From positions 5,332,013-5,396,012 of the forward strand of contig BCJU01000001.1 in the NCBI GenBank assembly GCA_001600355.1: a DNA stretch of 64,000 nt, written 5' to 3'. The position numbers were made by a program, and so were the translations under genes. Source of the stretch: Meira nashicola. Taxonomy: Eukaryota > Basidiomycota > Exobasidiomycetes > Exobasidiales > Brachybasidiaceae. The notes beneath the pieces are model-generated. The model ran no database searches and was not told where the DNA came from. It saw only the letters and a list, made by a program, of their open reading frames with translations. Below are positions 1-9,746 of this stretch, piece by piece (the first letter of the stretch is position 1; each line of letters starts with the position of its first letter).

Positions 1-1098
1 TTGATACGCTACTCACAACATAAAGGTAGGCCTGCAATCATTATCATGAACGCTGCTCATCTACTACCGCAAGATGATGATGGGAAGAAGATTCTTCAAT
101 TGTTCCAGCAAAGGGCAGAGAAATGGGCCTCAAGTGGAGTGTGCACTTTTGTGTTTACTTCGAATGACTATTGGATATATGACGTATTAAGGAAGAATTC
201 CAATCGGATGGATACCCTCTCTGTTAAAGATTTAAGTAGAGCACAATCGATTGATGTGCTAAGGAAGTGTAGAGCTCACTACTTTGGCGTCGAAAGAGCA
301 AAAGAAGAAGATGCTCGAGGAATATTTGCAAAAGCGTATGAGACCCTAGGCGGCAGGGTGGCATTACTCAATACGATGGCACGAAGAAGCAATCTTCTCA
401 AAGCTACTGAACAGTTGGTAGAAGATGATCTTCAATGGCTATTGAGTAAGACGGGCATCATTGAAGATCATGATGATGATGTAATGGACGAACAAAAGTG
501 GTCAACATGCTCTTGGTTGCTATTTGTCGAATTAGCAAAAAAGCATGCCGCTTTAGAAGGAGGCGAGGATAGCCATGACGATTCGGATTCGCTTGCAGAG
601 CAGGAAGGTATCGATTTGGATAACGATAATGGCAATGTGGTTAGTACAGCAGCATCATCATCCTCAGCTCATCATCTAGTGGACCCTAGTATGGATCAAG
701 AGAAAGATGTAAGAGGTGAAGATGTTCCTAACCCTCATCTAACGTGGGGTGAAGCTAGACAAGTTATGACAAGACCAGACTTTTTAACTCAACTTGATCA
801 AATGAATATCATCCAAGTAAACAGGCATCATGAGATTCGTGCTGATTCAATGCCACTCTTACGCGCGTTCCGCAGAATTGCTCAAGAACCTGGTTATGAA
901 GATAAGCTAGAACGTGTTATGGATCGAGTTTCAGCTATTGAATCGTTAGGACGTACGAGAGAATTAGTATGGAAAGAACAAGGCGAGAAAGGAAAATTCC
1001 TCATCAAGCATGATCATAAAGGGCGCGAGTTGGAATCTTGGGTCTTGCTCGGTGGTGATGAGAGATTAGGAAGAGAAGAAGAGGAAGATGAAAAGTGA
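1..1098 (+). CDS. AAA/P-loop ATPase-like protein, 3' part (5' end outside window)
   Basis: The reading frame is open from base 1, where the first codon is TTG, and stops with TGA at 1096-1098. The gene is therefore cut by the window edge and 365 residues are visible. An early hydrophobic stretch PAIIIMNAAHLL resembles a Walker B strand, so the Walker A motif should lie upstream. The C-terminal part carries ARQVMTRPDFL, IRADSMPLLRAFR and IESLGRTREL. I remember these as conserved blocks in an uncharacterised fungal P-loop ATPase family. Residues about 195-245 are acidic and serine-rich, probably a disordered insert. The biological role is unknown to me. A RNA12/YME2-type protein was considered but I see no supporting motif. 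Confidence 0.6.
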   Translation: MIRYSQHKGRPAIIIMNAAHLLPQDDDGKKILQLFQQRAEKWASSGVCTFVFTSNDYWIYDVLRKNSNRMDTLSVKDLSRAQSIDVLRKCRAHYFGVERAKEEDARGIFAKAYETLGGRVALLNTMARRSNLLKATEQLVEDDLQWLLSKTGIIEDHDDDVMDEQKWSTCSWLLFVELAKKHAALEGGEDSHDDSDSLAEQEGIDLDNDNGNVVSTAASSSSAHHLVDPSMDQEKDVRGEDVPNPHLTWGEARQVMTRPDFLTQLDQMNIIQVNRHHEIRADSMPLLRAFRRIAQEPGYEDKLERVMDRVSAIESLGRTRELVWKEQGEKGKFLIKHDHKGRELESWVLLGGDERLGREEEEDEK

Positions 1099-2587
1099 AA
1101 ATGTTTATTTTAATATATCTCTCACTATTAGTTTTATGTGTGTGTGTGTGTCAATTGAGTGTAGTCTATGTCGCGTTGAGTGGACATTCTCTATTGGGAG
1201 CCTGACCTTCTTTTATTATTCCCGAGCAAATGAAATTAAAGTAAGGAACGCGAAGAAATCGACGTGTCGCGTTCTCACGGCCCGATTCTACGCCGAAGTA
1301 CACCGCGCTATGCTTAAGCTCGATTCACGTGTCGAATGATTTTTATCGTCATCGTCACGGTTGAAGTCGATTTATACAAAGGATAAATCAGCAACAATAG
1401 CGATACTTTTATCTTAGAGGCAGTACTAGCTATCTTATGGATTGATAAGTCCAATTAAACATAGTCAGGCTAAAATTACGGGAAATCAGATAAACGTTTT
1501 ATTTTTAATATTTTCAAAAAGTATTCCGATTAAATAAATGAATTGAATTATAATATATCTAAAAAGCAAAAAGTGTATAATAGCCATACGTAGTGCCGTG
1601 CAGTAGAGAAACTTTCGATATTACGATCGTCAGTGTAATCATGCGATAATTTAGATGTTGAAATAATCTTTATATTGAATATGATAAAATTAAATTGAAT
1701 AAAAATAAATGATTTATAACTATGTTAACATCATTTACAGCTAAGGAGAAAGAAAAAGAATATTTTCTTGAAATGCTTAACCAAGTCATCAGAGTACGGT
1801 ATAAGCTCGTATATAAGAGTATGTTCTTAAGCGACAATGTGTTTGTTCAAGCTGTATCGGTAGCGATATGGCAAATGTAGGAAGAATGACATGTGGGAAG
1901 AAGGGTAAGTGGCAAAGAGTTGTTACAAGCTACAGGTAAAATTTGTTGCCATAAGTGTCTTTCATACCTTATGCGTTTATACATACATACATACATACAT
2001 ACACACATACTAGGTATTAGCAAGTTATTCAATTTAAACTACAGTAAACCTACATTCTTCTTCACCGTCATAACGGAAAATTGTATCTATATGCTATTAC
2101 AATAAATTAGAAACACTGAATTCTTCTGAGAGAAACCGCTACATACTTACATATATGACTACAGAGCGTCACGGTCGTCTAAAAGAGTAGACTGTGTGGC
2201 AATAATGGGAAACAATTCTTTAAATTTTGGCCCGGAGTAAGCCAGTAAGCCCTAGATGCTTTTTCTAGTCAATGTATCTCGCGTCGCGTAATGAATATTA
2301 GCCGTGAAAAGAACGCGTTCGCAAACGAATAATTGAATGGGAAGAAAAAAGTGTATTGAATGAAAAAATAATAGGTAAAACTTCTAAGTCAAAAGAGACT
2401 GAACAAGTGTATATAGAATGTGAAATAAAATAAGGATGACTGTAAAAAAAAGAGAGATTGAAAGAAGGAGAAGATGTTACTGTAACGATGAAGAAGTAAA
2501 AAAGACTTTTTATGAAGAAAAAGGAAGCATAGTAGGTAAAGACTTAAATTGTCCGTAAAGAGTATAGTGAAATAGTGAAGATACTAT
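1099..2587. other. Gene-free intergenic region, 1.5 kb
   Basis: No supported gene here. It is AT-rich and holds a short TG run (1137-1151), an ACAT microsatellite (1981-2010) and one ACGCGT at 2313. The small opposing ORFs around 1850-2100 run through the microsatellite and look like chance. It lies between the 3' ends of the ATPase and the secreted-protein gene, so it is unusually long for a tail-to-tail gap in this window. Confidence 0.6.
1981..2010. repeat. ACAT microsatellite
   Basis: About seven near-perfect tetranucleotide ACAT units lie in the intergenic region, degenerating to ACAC near the end. Similar ACAT runs recur near 20251-20300. Confidence 0.9.
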
Positions 2588-4207
2588 TTATTTGAATACG
2601 ACATCATCAATGCGCAATGTTGCATCGGTAACGTCATAATCACAGTAGAAGTGGAATTTGAGTTGTTTACTAGCTGCATTTGCATCTCCAGCTGCCAAAG
2701 AGGCAGATTGAGAAGATTGAGGTTGGGCAGGATTTGGTGTGGAAGCACTTGATACTTGGTTGTTCCATTCGCTACCGAAGTTCTTTGGTCCTGCTGGAGT
2801 AGTTGGTTGGTTCATGCTTGAGTAAGTGAATGTCATTTGTGGCAATGAGTTTGAGCCCAAAGTGATGTCAAGGTAGCATTTATCACCTGTAGTAGGGAAT
2901 GCTTTAGGAGATGAAGTCAAGAAGTCATAATTGAATGTCAAAGTTTGGCCTGCTGCTGATGCAGGTGGAGTATTTGAAGGATCGTCGTATGAGTTGTAGT
3001 ATTGAGTGAAAGGAACCAAGTTTTCGAAAACAGTTCCACCGTTAAGTCCTGCAGTTGAATTCCATGTGAAAAGAGCATTACCGTTACCTGCACCTTGGTT
3101 GTATGTTTGAGGATGATCACCATAAGTGCTCAAAGAAGTTGAACCAGTTGAGTACCATTGAGAAATATCTTGGTCAACTGTGAATGAACCAGCGTTGCTA
3201 GAGTAAACTGTACGGTAAGTATCTTGGTTAGTAGCTTCGTACAATCTGACATCATCAATGCGCAAAACAGCTTCAGAATCAGAGTTTGTGCATAAGTAGT
3301 TGAAACCCAAAACAGGTTTTCCGGTACCTGAGATCATATCAGAAGTGATAGGGAAAGGTGCTTGAGAAGCCCAGAAAAGATAGTTGTTTCCGCTATCTCT
3401 TCTGTATAATGAAGGTTTGTAAGGTGTCAATGGAATTGTGTCAAAGACTTTGTTACCAATGTAAGGTTGTAAAGTGCATTGATCAGCAATATCATAGGTT
3501 GGATCATTATTGCTATCGGTGGAACCGTAATGAAGGTATCGGAATGCAAAAGTGTATGATGGTGCTTGAGCTCCATTCTTTCCTGTTGTCCAAGCAACAG
3601 ATCCTAAAGCTTGTTCGAATCCGGTAGCTGAACCACTTGATTCAAGGATTGCATTACCTGGGTAACTGTTTGCAATTCTTGGACTACCGTTGAAAGTAGC
3701 ATTCTTGCCGACATCAGTGTTACTGTTATCGACTGTCCAGTATTGAAGGTCAAATTTGTCAAAGTTACCATCTTGAATGGTGTAAAGAGGTGTCTTTCCT
3801 GATGGTGCGAAAGAAGGAGTGTAAGCAGGCAAAGCAGTGCTTGAAGCTGTAGCTGTGCTGCTGCTGCTCGTTGAAGAGCTTACTGAAGCAGTTGCTGTTG
3901 CAGTTGCGGAAGCTGAAGAAGATGTAACACTTGTCTTAGCAACACACTTCTTAGTGCCTGCATCACAAACACCTGTGCGGCATTGTTGTGCCTTTCTGCA
4001 GGTTGTACCAATTTTAACCTTGCGAGCACATCTGCCTTTGTTGCAGTAATACTTGGATCCACAAGTGTTTGATGTTTTGCACTTTGCGTTTAAACCTTCA
4101 GCACGGGCTTCGAGTGCATTGATATCGATGCTTGCAGCGTTGGCTGAAGAAACGAATGCTTGACAAACAGCTGCCAAAACGGCGAATTGAAGGAACTTGG
4201 ATTGCAT
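2588..4207 (-). CDS. Secreted cysteine-rich protein with two repeated LRIDDV modules
   Basis: The protein has 539 residues from ATG at 4207. A signal peptide covers about residues 1-24 (hydrophobic core, ANA|AS). Next comes an eight-cysteine domain (C43, 49, 55, 60, 70, 76, 81, 88) whose spacing resembles EB/Dickkopf-type small knots. A Ser/Thr/Ala linker follows (about 91-127), probably O-glycosylated. Two related modules come after it, about 145-325 and 340-539. Each ends in an aromatic strand with one cysteine (C306, about C522) followed by LRIDDV (315-320, 531-536). This looks like tandem beta-sandwich, carbohydrate-binding-like domains. No catalytic motif is visible. I infer a cell-wall or extracellular role; no family is named. 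A TATA box lies upstream. Confidence 0.75.
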   Translation of the reverse strand: MQSKFLQFAVLAAVCQAFVSSANAASIDINALEARAEGLNAKCKTSNTCGSKYYCNKGRCARKVKIGTTCRKAQQCRTGVCDAGTKKCVAKTSVTSSSASATATATASVSSSTSSSSTATASSTALPAYTPSFAPSGKTPLYTIQDGNFDKFDLQYWTVDNSNTDVGKNATFNGSPRIANSYPGNAILESSGSATGFEQALGSVAWTTGKNGAQAPSYTFAFRYLHYGSTDSNNDPTYDIADQCTLQPYIGNKVFDTIPLTPYKPSLYRRDSGNNYLFWASQAPFPITSDMISGTGKPVLGFNYLCTNSDSEAVLRIDDVRLYEATNQDTYRTVYSSNAGSFTVDQDISQWYSTGSTSLSTYGDHPQTYNQGAGNGNALFTWNSTAGLNGGTVFENLVPFTQYYNSYDDPSNTPPASAAGQTLTFNYDFLTSSPKAFPTTGDKCYLDITLGSNSLPQMTFTYSSMNQPTTPAGPKNFGSEWNNQVSSASTPNPAQPQSSQSASLAAGDANAASKQLKFHFYCDYDVTDATLRIDDVVFK

Positions 4208-4334
4208 AATGAGCGTTCAATAATTAATTCTTGAAAAAGTGGAAAAAAAGAAAGTGAGAGAAAGGGGAAGGGAGAAAAGATTGGAGTGACTTGAGATGGG
4301 GAATTAAAAGTTGATTTGTGGATTTGAAAAGTGG

Positions 4335-4344
4335 CCTTTATATA
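4335..4344 (-). promoter_or_regulatory. TATA box of the secreted-protein gene
   Basis: On the minus strand this reads TATATAAAGG, about 130 nt upstream of the ATG at 4207. An AGGGG element, the stress-response type known from yeast, lies next to it at about 4349-4353. Both fit a regulated secreted-protein promoter, but function is inferred. Confidence 0.55.
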
Positions 4345-4482
4345 CCGTGAGGGGTCACCTTTTTCCAAATCAAATAAACATCCTCCCGTAAGCTGCTACT
4401 TGAAAAGACATGTAAACATCAAAACAAAGCAAAGCCACCATGACTATCCATCTTTGGATGTTAGAAGTTCATAATTATTCAC

Positions 4483-4883
4483 GTACCTGTCGATCAAATT
4501 CCATCAGTGCATTTAGATATGTGGCTAACACAATGCTTTTTTCTTTCATTCTCGGAAAGTAGAAAAAGAAATTGCGAAAAAAGTTTCTTTTCGGTAATCG
4601 AGATTGAATAGAAAAGTTGTAACCTTCTTTCGGAATGAATCTGACTTTCAATCGCCATGAAATGTACAGTGCTGGTCATTCCTTTGAACATGTAAGGAAT
4701 CTGTACGCAGCATACATCCATCCTTTCTTTTCCAAGGTATACAAAGGCTCATCATAATACAATAGTCACCGAAATTGGCCGAAACAAATGAATGAATCGG
4801 TCAGGTACCGTTGTCTCGTACCTGAATCTTTTCGAAATATCATTCCTTTTCAGCCTTTGAAGGCATAGCAGCAGGTCAGGTAC
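4483..4883. promoter_or_regulatory. Cluster of four CAGGTAC / GTACCTG motifs
   Basis: Copies lie at 4483 (GTACCTG), 4802 (CAGGTAC), 4818 (GTACCTG) and 4877 (CAGGTAC, extended to CAGGTACCT). The 4802 and 4818 copies form an inverted pair. The only other copy I found in the window is at 19518, upstream of the other secreted-protein gene (carboxylesterase). This is a candidate transcription-factor site; no factor is known to me. Confidence 0.45.
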
Positions 4884-5443
4884 CTAAAGCCTAAACATTT
4901 CGTCTATCCGCATCAACTTAATCCGGAACCTATGTTATGCAGGTTCGTGGGTACTGCATACTGTCAAGATACTCTTTCATCTCATAAGATCATCTTTGTA
5001 AAGGCCCGATTAGCGTTGATTTTGAGTAAATTGAATCCCAACCCCCCGCATATCCATTCAATCGGACAGGTAAAAGCCACAAATTTCCGATTTAGTGATC
5101 TTGGCAAATGGTAGTTTATAATAAGCTTTACCCATTGAACATTCAGCCATACGCGTTGCCCGAGGAATGGCTAGTAGTGAGGGTCACGCGAATTTATTGG
5201 ACATACGCCAAGGGTGAGGTCGCGTTCCTGGGCGGCAGCGTATGTCTCCCGTCCCTCCCGTCTGTGCACCAAGGGATTAAAGGGTACCACTTACTAGTCT
5301 ACTTACTACCCGAGCAAAAAAAAAAAGCTTACACGAGAAGAAAATAAGCTTAATTCTTCAACTTAGATTGATACCTACAACCGTCATCCCTTGAATCACC
5401 CAAAGCCACGTAAATTGACATCGGATATCACTTAGAACATTGT

Positions 5444-6520
5444 ATGTACTCGTGCAAGATGATTGTAAGGTGTGTAAGACAAGCACTTGGCCCGAAAGCC
5501 ATGGGAACAACTTCAATAGGAAGAATCGCAATGCAATCTGCTTGTAGTAATACATCGCGAGCAATAGGGAATACCGCAAGGGGAAATTCAAAACAAGCAA
5601 CTTTCTTGTCATATCGATCCATCTCCACTTCTAGGTGCCTTTTTCAGGAATCTGATAGCAAAGCGACTAGTCCTTCAGGCACAGATACAGCCACATCAAA
5701 AGCGGAAAGGACAAGAAGACGGTTTTGGAAAAAGGTTGATATAGCATATTCAGAAGGATCTCCAGCAGACCATTTGCTAATAAGACTAGACGGAAGAAGT
5801 CTTAAAACACCTTCGGGAGCAGTTTTGGCCATTCCAACAGATCGTTCTTTATTAGCCACTTTGATCGCAAAAGAATGGTCTGAACAAGAATCTATCTTAC
5901 ACACACATTCCTTACCGCTCACTTCTTTGGCCGCTCGTGCGATTGATGGTTTAGATACACATTCGCAAAGAAAAGGTGTAGTAGAAGCATTGGTGGAATA
6001 TCTGCATACAGAAACAATTTGCTTCCATGAAGATCATCCGGCTAATCTTGTCAAATTACAGAAAGAACGCTGGGACCCAATCTTAGCATGGGTCAAAGAA
6101 CGTTTCAACACACCTACGATTAAGGTATTTGATGATATTTTTGACGTTAGACAAGACGAAGAAGTTGTGCGTATTTTGGGAGACTATGTTATTAATACAT
6201 ACAATGGTTGGGATTTAGCAGCTTTGGAGAGAATCGTTCGCTCGACAAAATCTTTCTTAATCGGCCTAAGACTGATTGAGGCCGTTCGTCAAGGCGGACA
6301 AGATGAAGCCGCTTTCGGTGTACACGATGCAGCTTTAGCCGCCGAAGTTGAAGTACAAAGTCAAACAGAAAGATGGGGAGAAGTAGAAGACACGCATGAT
6401 GTGGATTTTGCTGATATACGTAAAATTCTTGGAAGTGCAACCGCAGGTGTAGTAAGGGATTCCAATGAAGTGGCTAAAGAAATTGCTCAAGACTTCGTCT
6501 CGTCGGCAAGCAAAACGTAA
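5444..6520 (+). CDS. ATP12: ATP12, mitochondrial F1-ATPase assembly chaperone
   Basis: The protein has 358 residues and no intron. Atp12 binds the F1 alpha subunit in the mitochondrial matrix and is needed to assemble F1 of ATP synthase. Family blocks seen are FWKKVDI, LDGRSLKTPSG, IPTDRSLLATLIAKEW, LPLTSLAARAIDG, ETICFHEDHP and the C-terminal TERWGEVEDTHDVD. The first ~85 residues are basic and rich in Ser/Thr/Arg, consistent with a mitochondrial presequence. ATG 5444 is chosen; an in-frame ATG at 5459 would remove only five residues. Confidence 0.93.
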   Translation: MYSCKMIVRCVRQALGPKAMGTTSIGRIAMQSACSNTSRAIGNTARGNSKQATFLSYRSISTSRCLFQESDSKATSPSGTDTATSKAERTRRRFWKKVDIAYSEGSPADHLLIRLDGRSLKTPSGAVLAIPTDRSLLATLIAKEWSEQESILHTHSLPLTSLAARAIDGLDTHSQRKGVVEALVEYLHTETICFHEDHPANLVKLQKERWDPILAWVKERFNTPTIKVFDDIFDVRQDEEVVRILGDYVINTYNGWDLAALERIVRSTKSFLIGLRLIEAVRQGGQDEAAFGVHDAALAAEVEVQSQTERWGEVEDTHDVDFADIRKILGSATAGVVRDSNEVAKEIAQDFVSSASKT

Positions 6521-6792
6521 GATAATATCTTGTATAATTAAGCACGGCTTCATGCAGTCAAATGAAATCATAGAAAAGAAATTTATTATCACATCAAGTC
6601 GTACAGTACAATAGGGATAAATCATTCGCAGACCGAAAGCCACAATTCTATCGAATGAGAATATTCGGGACTTTTGAATCACCCGGAAGATTTCGAAGGG
6701 GTATGTATGTATACATGATGCAGAAGAAAAGAAGAATCTTCCCATTGCTTCACAAAGTCTCGCACGGGTCGGCATTTCAATCGGTGTTTGTA

Positions 6793-9330
6793 TTATTCCT
6801 TCACTGCTGCCGCAGGTGCTTTAGCAGCACGAATGAAGGCTTGTATCTTGGCTACGTCCTTAACTCCATCAGTCTCAACGCCTGAACTGGTATCTACGAT
6901 GAAAGGTTGAACATTCTCAATCGCTTGAATGACATTTTCAGCATTTAATCCTCCAGCAAGCATGATTGGTAAATGACGAGATGTAACACCGTGAACTCTT
7001 TTCTTGATCGGATCCGTAGAAGCAATTCGTTTAGCTACAGTCCAATCAAATGTTTCACCACTTCCCCCTTCGGCGCCTTTCGTGGCACCTGCTGTATCGA
7101 GAGCGATAATGTGATGACAGCTCTCACGTGTTGCGTCAGCCAAGTCTCCCTGTCCTGCTCCTTTCTCTTCAGTGCTATCGGCACCAATGTGGAATACACG
7201 AATGACCAGAACGCCCGGCAAAAATTTGCTCCATTCGATGTGCTCCGTTCTTCCGTGCATCTGAATAGCATCCAATTTCAACGTCTTTGCGGCATGAACG
7301 ATTTCCTCTAAAGATTGATTGCGGAATACACCCACAATTAGTGGCTTATGTGCATTTGCTCGGATAAGATTCGAATTATAAGCGAACCATTCTTGTCCAT
7401 CGGTAATGCTGGAGCCTTGAGCAGATGTTGATTGTGTCTTGCTCTCTTTTGCATTGACAGCAGCCTGTCGAATCGAATCTGAGCCTCCACGGACCGATCG
7501 AACGACGTTAACGATCTCTGCTGCTTGGGTTAAGGATACCGTTCTCTTTGTACCTGGTGCTAGGATCATTCCGATAAGATCTGCTCCTCCTACTGCAGCA
7601 CTCAAGGCTGCATCAACAGTGCTCAATCCACAAATCTTGACAAGCGGAGCTGGCTGAATACTTGCTTCCACATTTTGTCCTCCTTGAAGATCGAAACCGA
7701 GCAAATTGTGAATAAAAGCTTTCTTGTCAGGGGCACGCATCAATGCTTCGCCTACTAGTACTGCCCCTACACCTTCTTTTAGATATTTTTCTACATCTGA
7801 TCGTCCAGTGATTCCACTCAAAGCTGCCAAAATTACACCTCCTTGTTTGGCTGCGTCTGCTAGACGACTTGTTGTGCCCATGTCAACATTGAAATCGTGC
7901 AAATTGCGATTGTTCACACCGACGACTTTTGCTCCTAGCTTTAGCGCACGTTTCATCTCTTCAGCATTGTTCACTTCGACAAGAGGTTCCATTCCAAGAC
8001 TGACACTGTAGTCATATAGCTCTTTCAATTGAATATCGTTCAGCATGGCAACAATCAACAAGACTGTATCTGCCCCTGCTAATCGAGCTTCCTTGATCTG
8101 ATAGACATCAACGATGAAATCTTTTCGAAGAATTGCAGGTCTGTTTGGCATTCCATCAACCGCTTTTCGTGCTAATGTCAAGTCATTAATTGTGCCTTTG
8201 AACCATTTCGGCTCAGTAAGAACACTGATCACATTTGCTCCTCCCCGAGCATATGCCAAAGCTTGAGCGCCTGCATGAGCACCGGCGTCAATGTTTCCTT
8301 TGCTGGGACTTGCACGTTTCATTTCTGCCATCACACCTGGCAAACCAAGATGAGCATTCGAAGTCAATCGGGCAGCAAAATTGATCAATGGGGGTGCCAA
8401 ATTCATCTCCAAAGCCGTATCAAGGTCTTCCGAAGAATAGCCTGGAATAGCTTTCGTTTCAGCAATATCCTTGAGCCTTTGAATGTGAATACGTTCAAGA
8501 ATTGTACCTACAGCCCCTGCACCGGTTGATTGGGTGTTGGCTTTTGAGGCAGATTCTGCTACTGCAGCGGCACTACCAGCAGCGGCCATTGCGATGACGG
8601 GCTCTTTGGTTGTTTCGGCTTGTTGGACAGCTTTTTCGTCGATCAAACTTTGAGGGTTTTCAGCCCAAGAACCTCCTTTCCAACGCAAGAAATTCGCAAA
8701 AGTCTCCTTTCCTCCTCGGCTCAGGATACTTTCTGGATGATATTGGATTGCTTCAATGGTAAAGCGTGTATGTCTGATGCCCATCACGATGCCTGAATCG
8801 GTTTTACTAGTTACAACGAGTTCCCTAGGCAGCGAATCTATTCTTGCAGCCAAACTGTGATAGCGCGTTCCCACTACGGCATCTGCTGGCAAACCGGCAA
8901 AGAGTCCTTTACCATCATGAATGATTTGACTTGTCTTTCCGTGTACAATCTCTCCAGCGAATTCAACTATTCCGGTGTAAGCTGCATAAATGCATTGTAA
9001 GCCCATACAAACACCTAAGATTGGTATCTTTCCGGCAAAATGTTTGATAGCTTGCATTGAGATACCTGAATCGTTGGTCGGGTGACCTGGTCCAGGGGAG
9101 ATTACCAAACGTGCAGGCTGCAATGCTTCTATTTCATCAATTGTGATCTTATCATTGCGATAAACGTGCAGGTCAGCGCCTAATTCGGATAGATATTCGA
9201 CCACATTGTAGGTGAAACTATCATAATTATCGATCAAGACCGTTTTACCTTCTGACACGATTCCATTGACAGCTTGTCCATTCACATTTGACGTTCCGTT
9301 CGTCGGTCTAGGGGGAATGTGCTCTACCAT
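6793..9330 (-). CDS. TRP1: Trifunctional tryptophan synthesis protein: glutamine amidotransferase / IGPS / PRAI
   Basis: The fusion (845 residues) provides the anthranilate synthase glutaminase, phosphoribosylanthranilate isomerase and indole-3-glycerol-phosphate synthase. The amidotransferase (about 30-225) shows PGPGHP, the nucleophile in GVCMG (C108), and H198/E200 in YHPES. IGPS (about 273-550) shows EMKRASPSKGN, LRKDF and GVNNRNL. PRAI (from about 563) begins with VKICGL and has DTSSGVE near the end. A low-complexity insert interrupts PRAI at about 613-662. The frame extends upstream to 9444, but that first codon is TTG, so ATG 9330 is preferred. It is divergent from GPI1. A GCN4-type site lies 107 nt upstream. 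In ascomycetes this gene is called trpC. Confidence 0.96.
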   Translation of the reverse strand: MVEHIPPRPTNGTSNVNGQAVNGIVSEGKTVLIDNYDSFTYNVVEYLSELGADLHVYRNDKITIDEIEALQPARLVISPGPGHPTNDSGISMQAIKHFAGKIPILGVCMGLQCIYAAYTGIVEFAGEIVHGKTSQIIHDGKGLFAGLPADAVVGTRYHSLAARIDSLPRELVVTSKTDSGIVMGIRHTRFTIEAIQYHPESILSRGGKETFANFLRWKGGSWAENPQSLIDEKAVQQAETTKEPVIAMAAAGSAAAVAESASKANTQSTGAGAVGTILERIHIQRLKDIAETKAIPGYSSEDLDTALEMNLAPPLINFAARLTSNAHLGLPGVMAEMKRASPSKGNIDAGAHAGAQALAYARGGANVISVLTEPKWFKGTINDLTLARKAVDGMPNRPAILRKDFIVDVYQIKEARLAGADTVLLIVAMLNDIQLKELYDYSVSLGMEPLVEVNNAEEMKRALKLGAKVVGVNNRNLHDFNVDMGTTSRLADAAKQGGVILAALSGITGRSDVEKYLKEGVGAVLVGEALMRAPDKKAFIHNLLGFDLQGGQNVEASIQPAPLVKICGLSTVDAALSAAVGGADLIGMILAPGTKRTVSLTQAAEIVNVVRSVRGGSDSIRQAAVNAKESKTQSTSAQGSSITDGQEWFAYNSNLIRANAHKPLIVGVFRNQSLEEIVHAAKTLKLDAIQMHGRTEHIEWSKFLPGVLVIRVFHIGADSTEEKGAGQGDLADATRESCHHIIALDTAGATKGAEGGSGETFDWTVAKRIASTDPIKKRVHGVTSRHLPIMLAGGLNAENVIQAIENVQPFIVDTSSGVETDGVKDVAKIQAFIRAAKAPAAAVKE

Positions 9331-9746
9331 GATGGTTAACTGAATCTCAAGTAGAGATGATGGTTGAAAGTTATACGAGTAGTTTATTACGCTAGAAGAT
9401 TTAAGTAGTACTAGGCTTCGATTAGCCTGATTTGTATGAGTCAAATGTGTTTGGCGCTGAGCCAGTGTTTTAAGGAGGTTGCCCGTAAAATAAGTAGCTT
9501 GTAAAAGAGGTTAAAAAGGTGCAGAGCCAAGCGACGCTTGCGTATACATACTTCATTGAGTGCTTGTTGTGCCAACACTATAGATTAGATTTGTCTCCGC
9601 ATAGGTCCACCTTAAAATAGGCCCGTCACCATCTTTTTCTTCTCAATGCTTTATTCTTCATAAAGGAGGCGTATGAAGAGCAGATGAGGATCCAAGCTCA
9701 CACACGGTGAAAGTCTAAGTGCTCTAAGCACGAGAAGGAGACGGTC
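9331..9746. other. Divergent TRP1 / GPI1 promoter
   Basis: A 416-bp head-to-head region. It contains the TGAGTCA site at 9437; I see no other gene or clear element. Confidence 0.6.
9437..9443. promoter_or_regulatory. GCN4/CPC1-type site (TGAGTCA) upstream of TRP1
   Basis: This is an exact TGASTCA site, 107 nt from the TRP1 start codon, in the 416-bp promoter shared with GPI1. Gcn4/Cpc1 bZIP factors bind this sequence to induce amino-acid biosynthesis genes on starvation, so cross-pathway control of TRP1 is likely. Confidence 0.65.

Larger units (their letters stand above)
4208..5443. other. Divergent intergenic region with CAGGTAC boxes
   Basis: This 1.24 kb lies between the secreted-protein gene (minus) and ATP12 (plus). 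It holds four copies of CAGGTAC or its complement (4483-4489, 4802-4808, 4818-4824, 4877-4883) and ACGCGT at 5151. ORFs at 4932-5347 have no recognisable content and I do not call them. Confidence 0.6.

Noticed and set aside
1847..2105. Opposing ORFs on both strands.
   Set aside because: Both read through the ACAT repeat, giving runs such as YIHTYIHTH; no independent support.
2150..2330. AATTTTGG, considered as an Sm site of a spliceosomal snRNA.
   Set aside because: No conserved snRNA core or stem-loops could be recognised around it.
4932..5347. Plus-strand ORFs of 60 and 79 codons before ATP12.
   Set aside because: No recognisable composition or motif, and they overlap the presumed ATP12 promoter.
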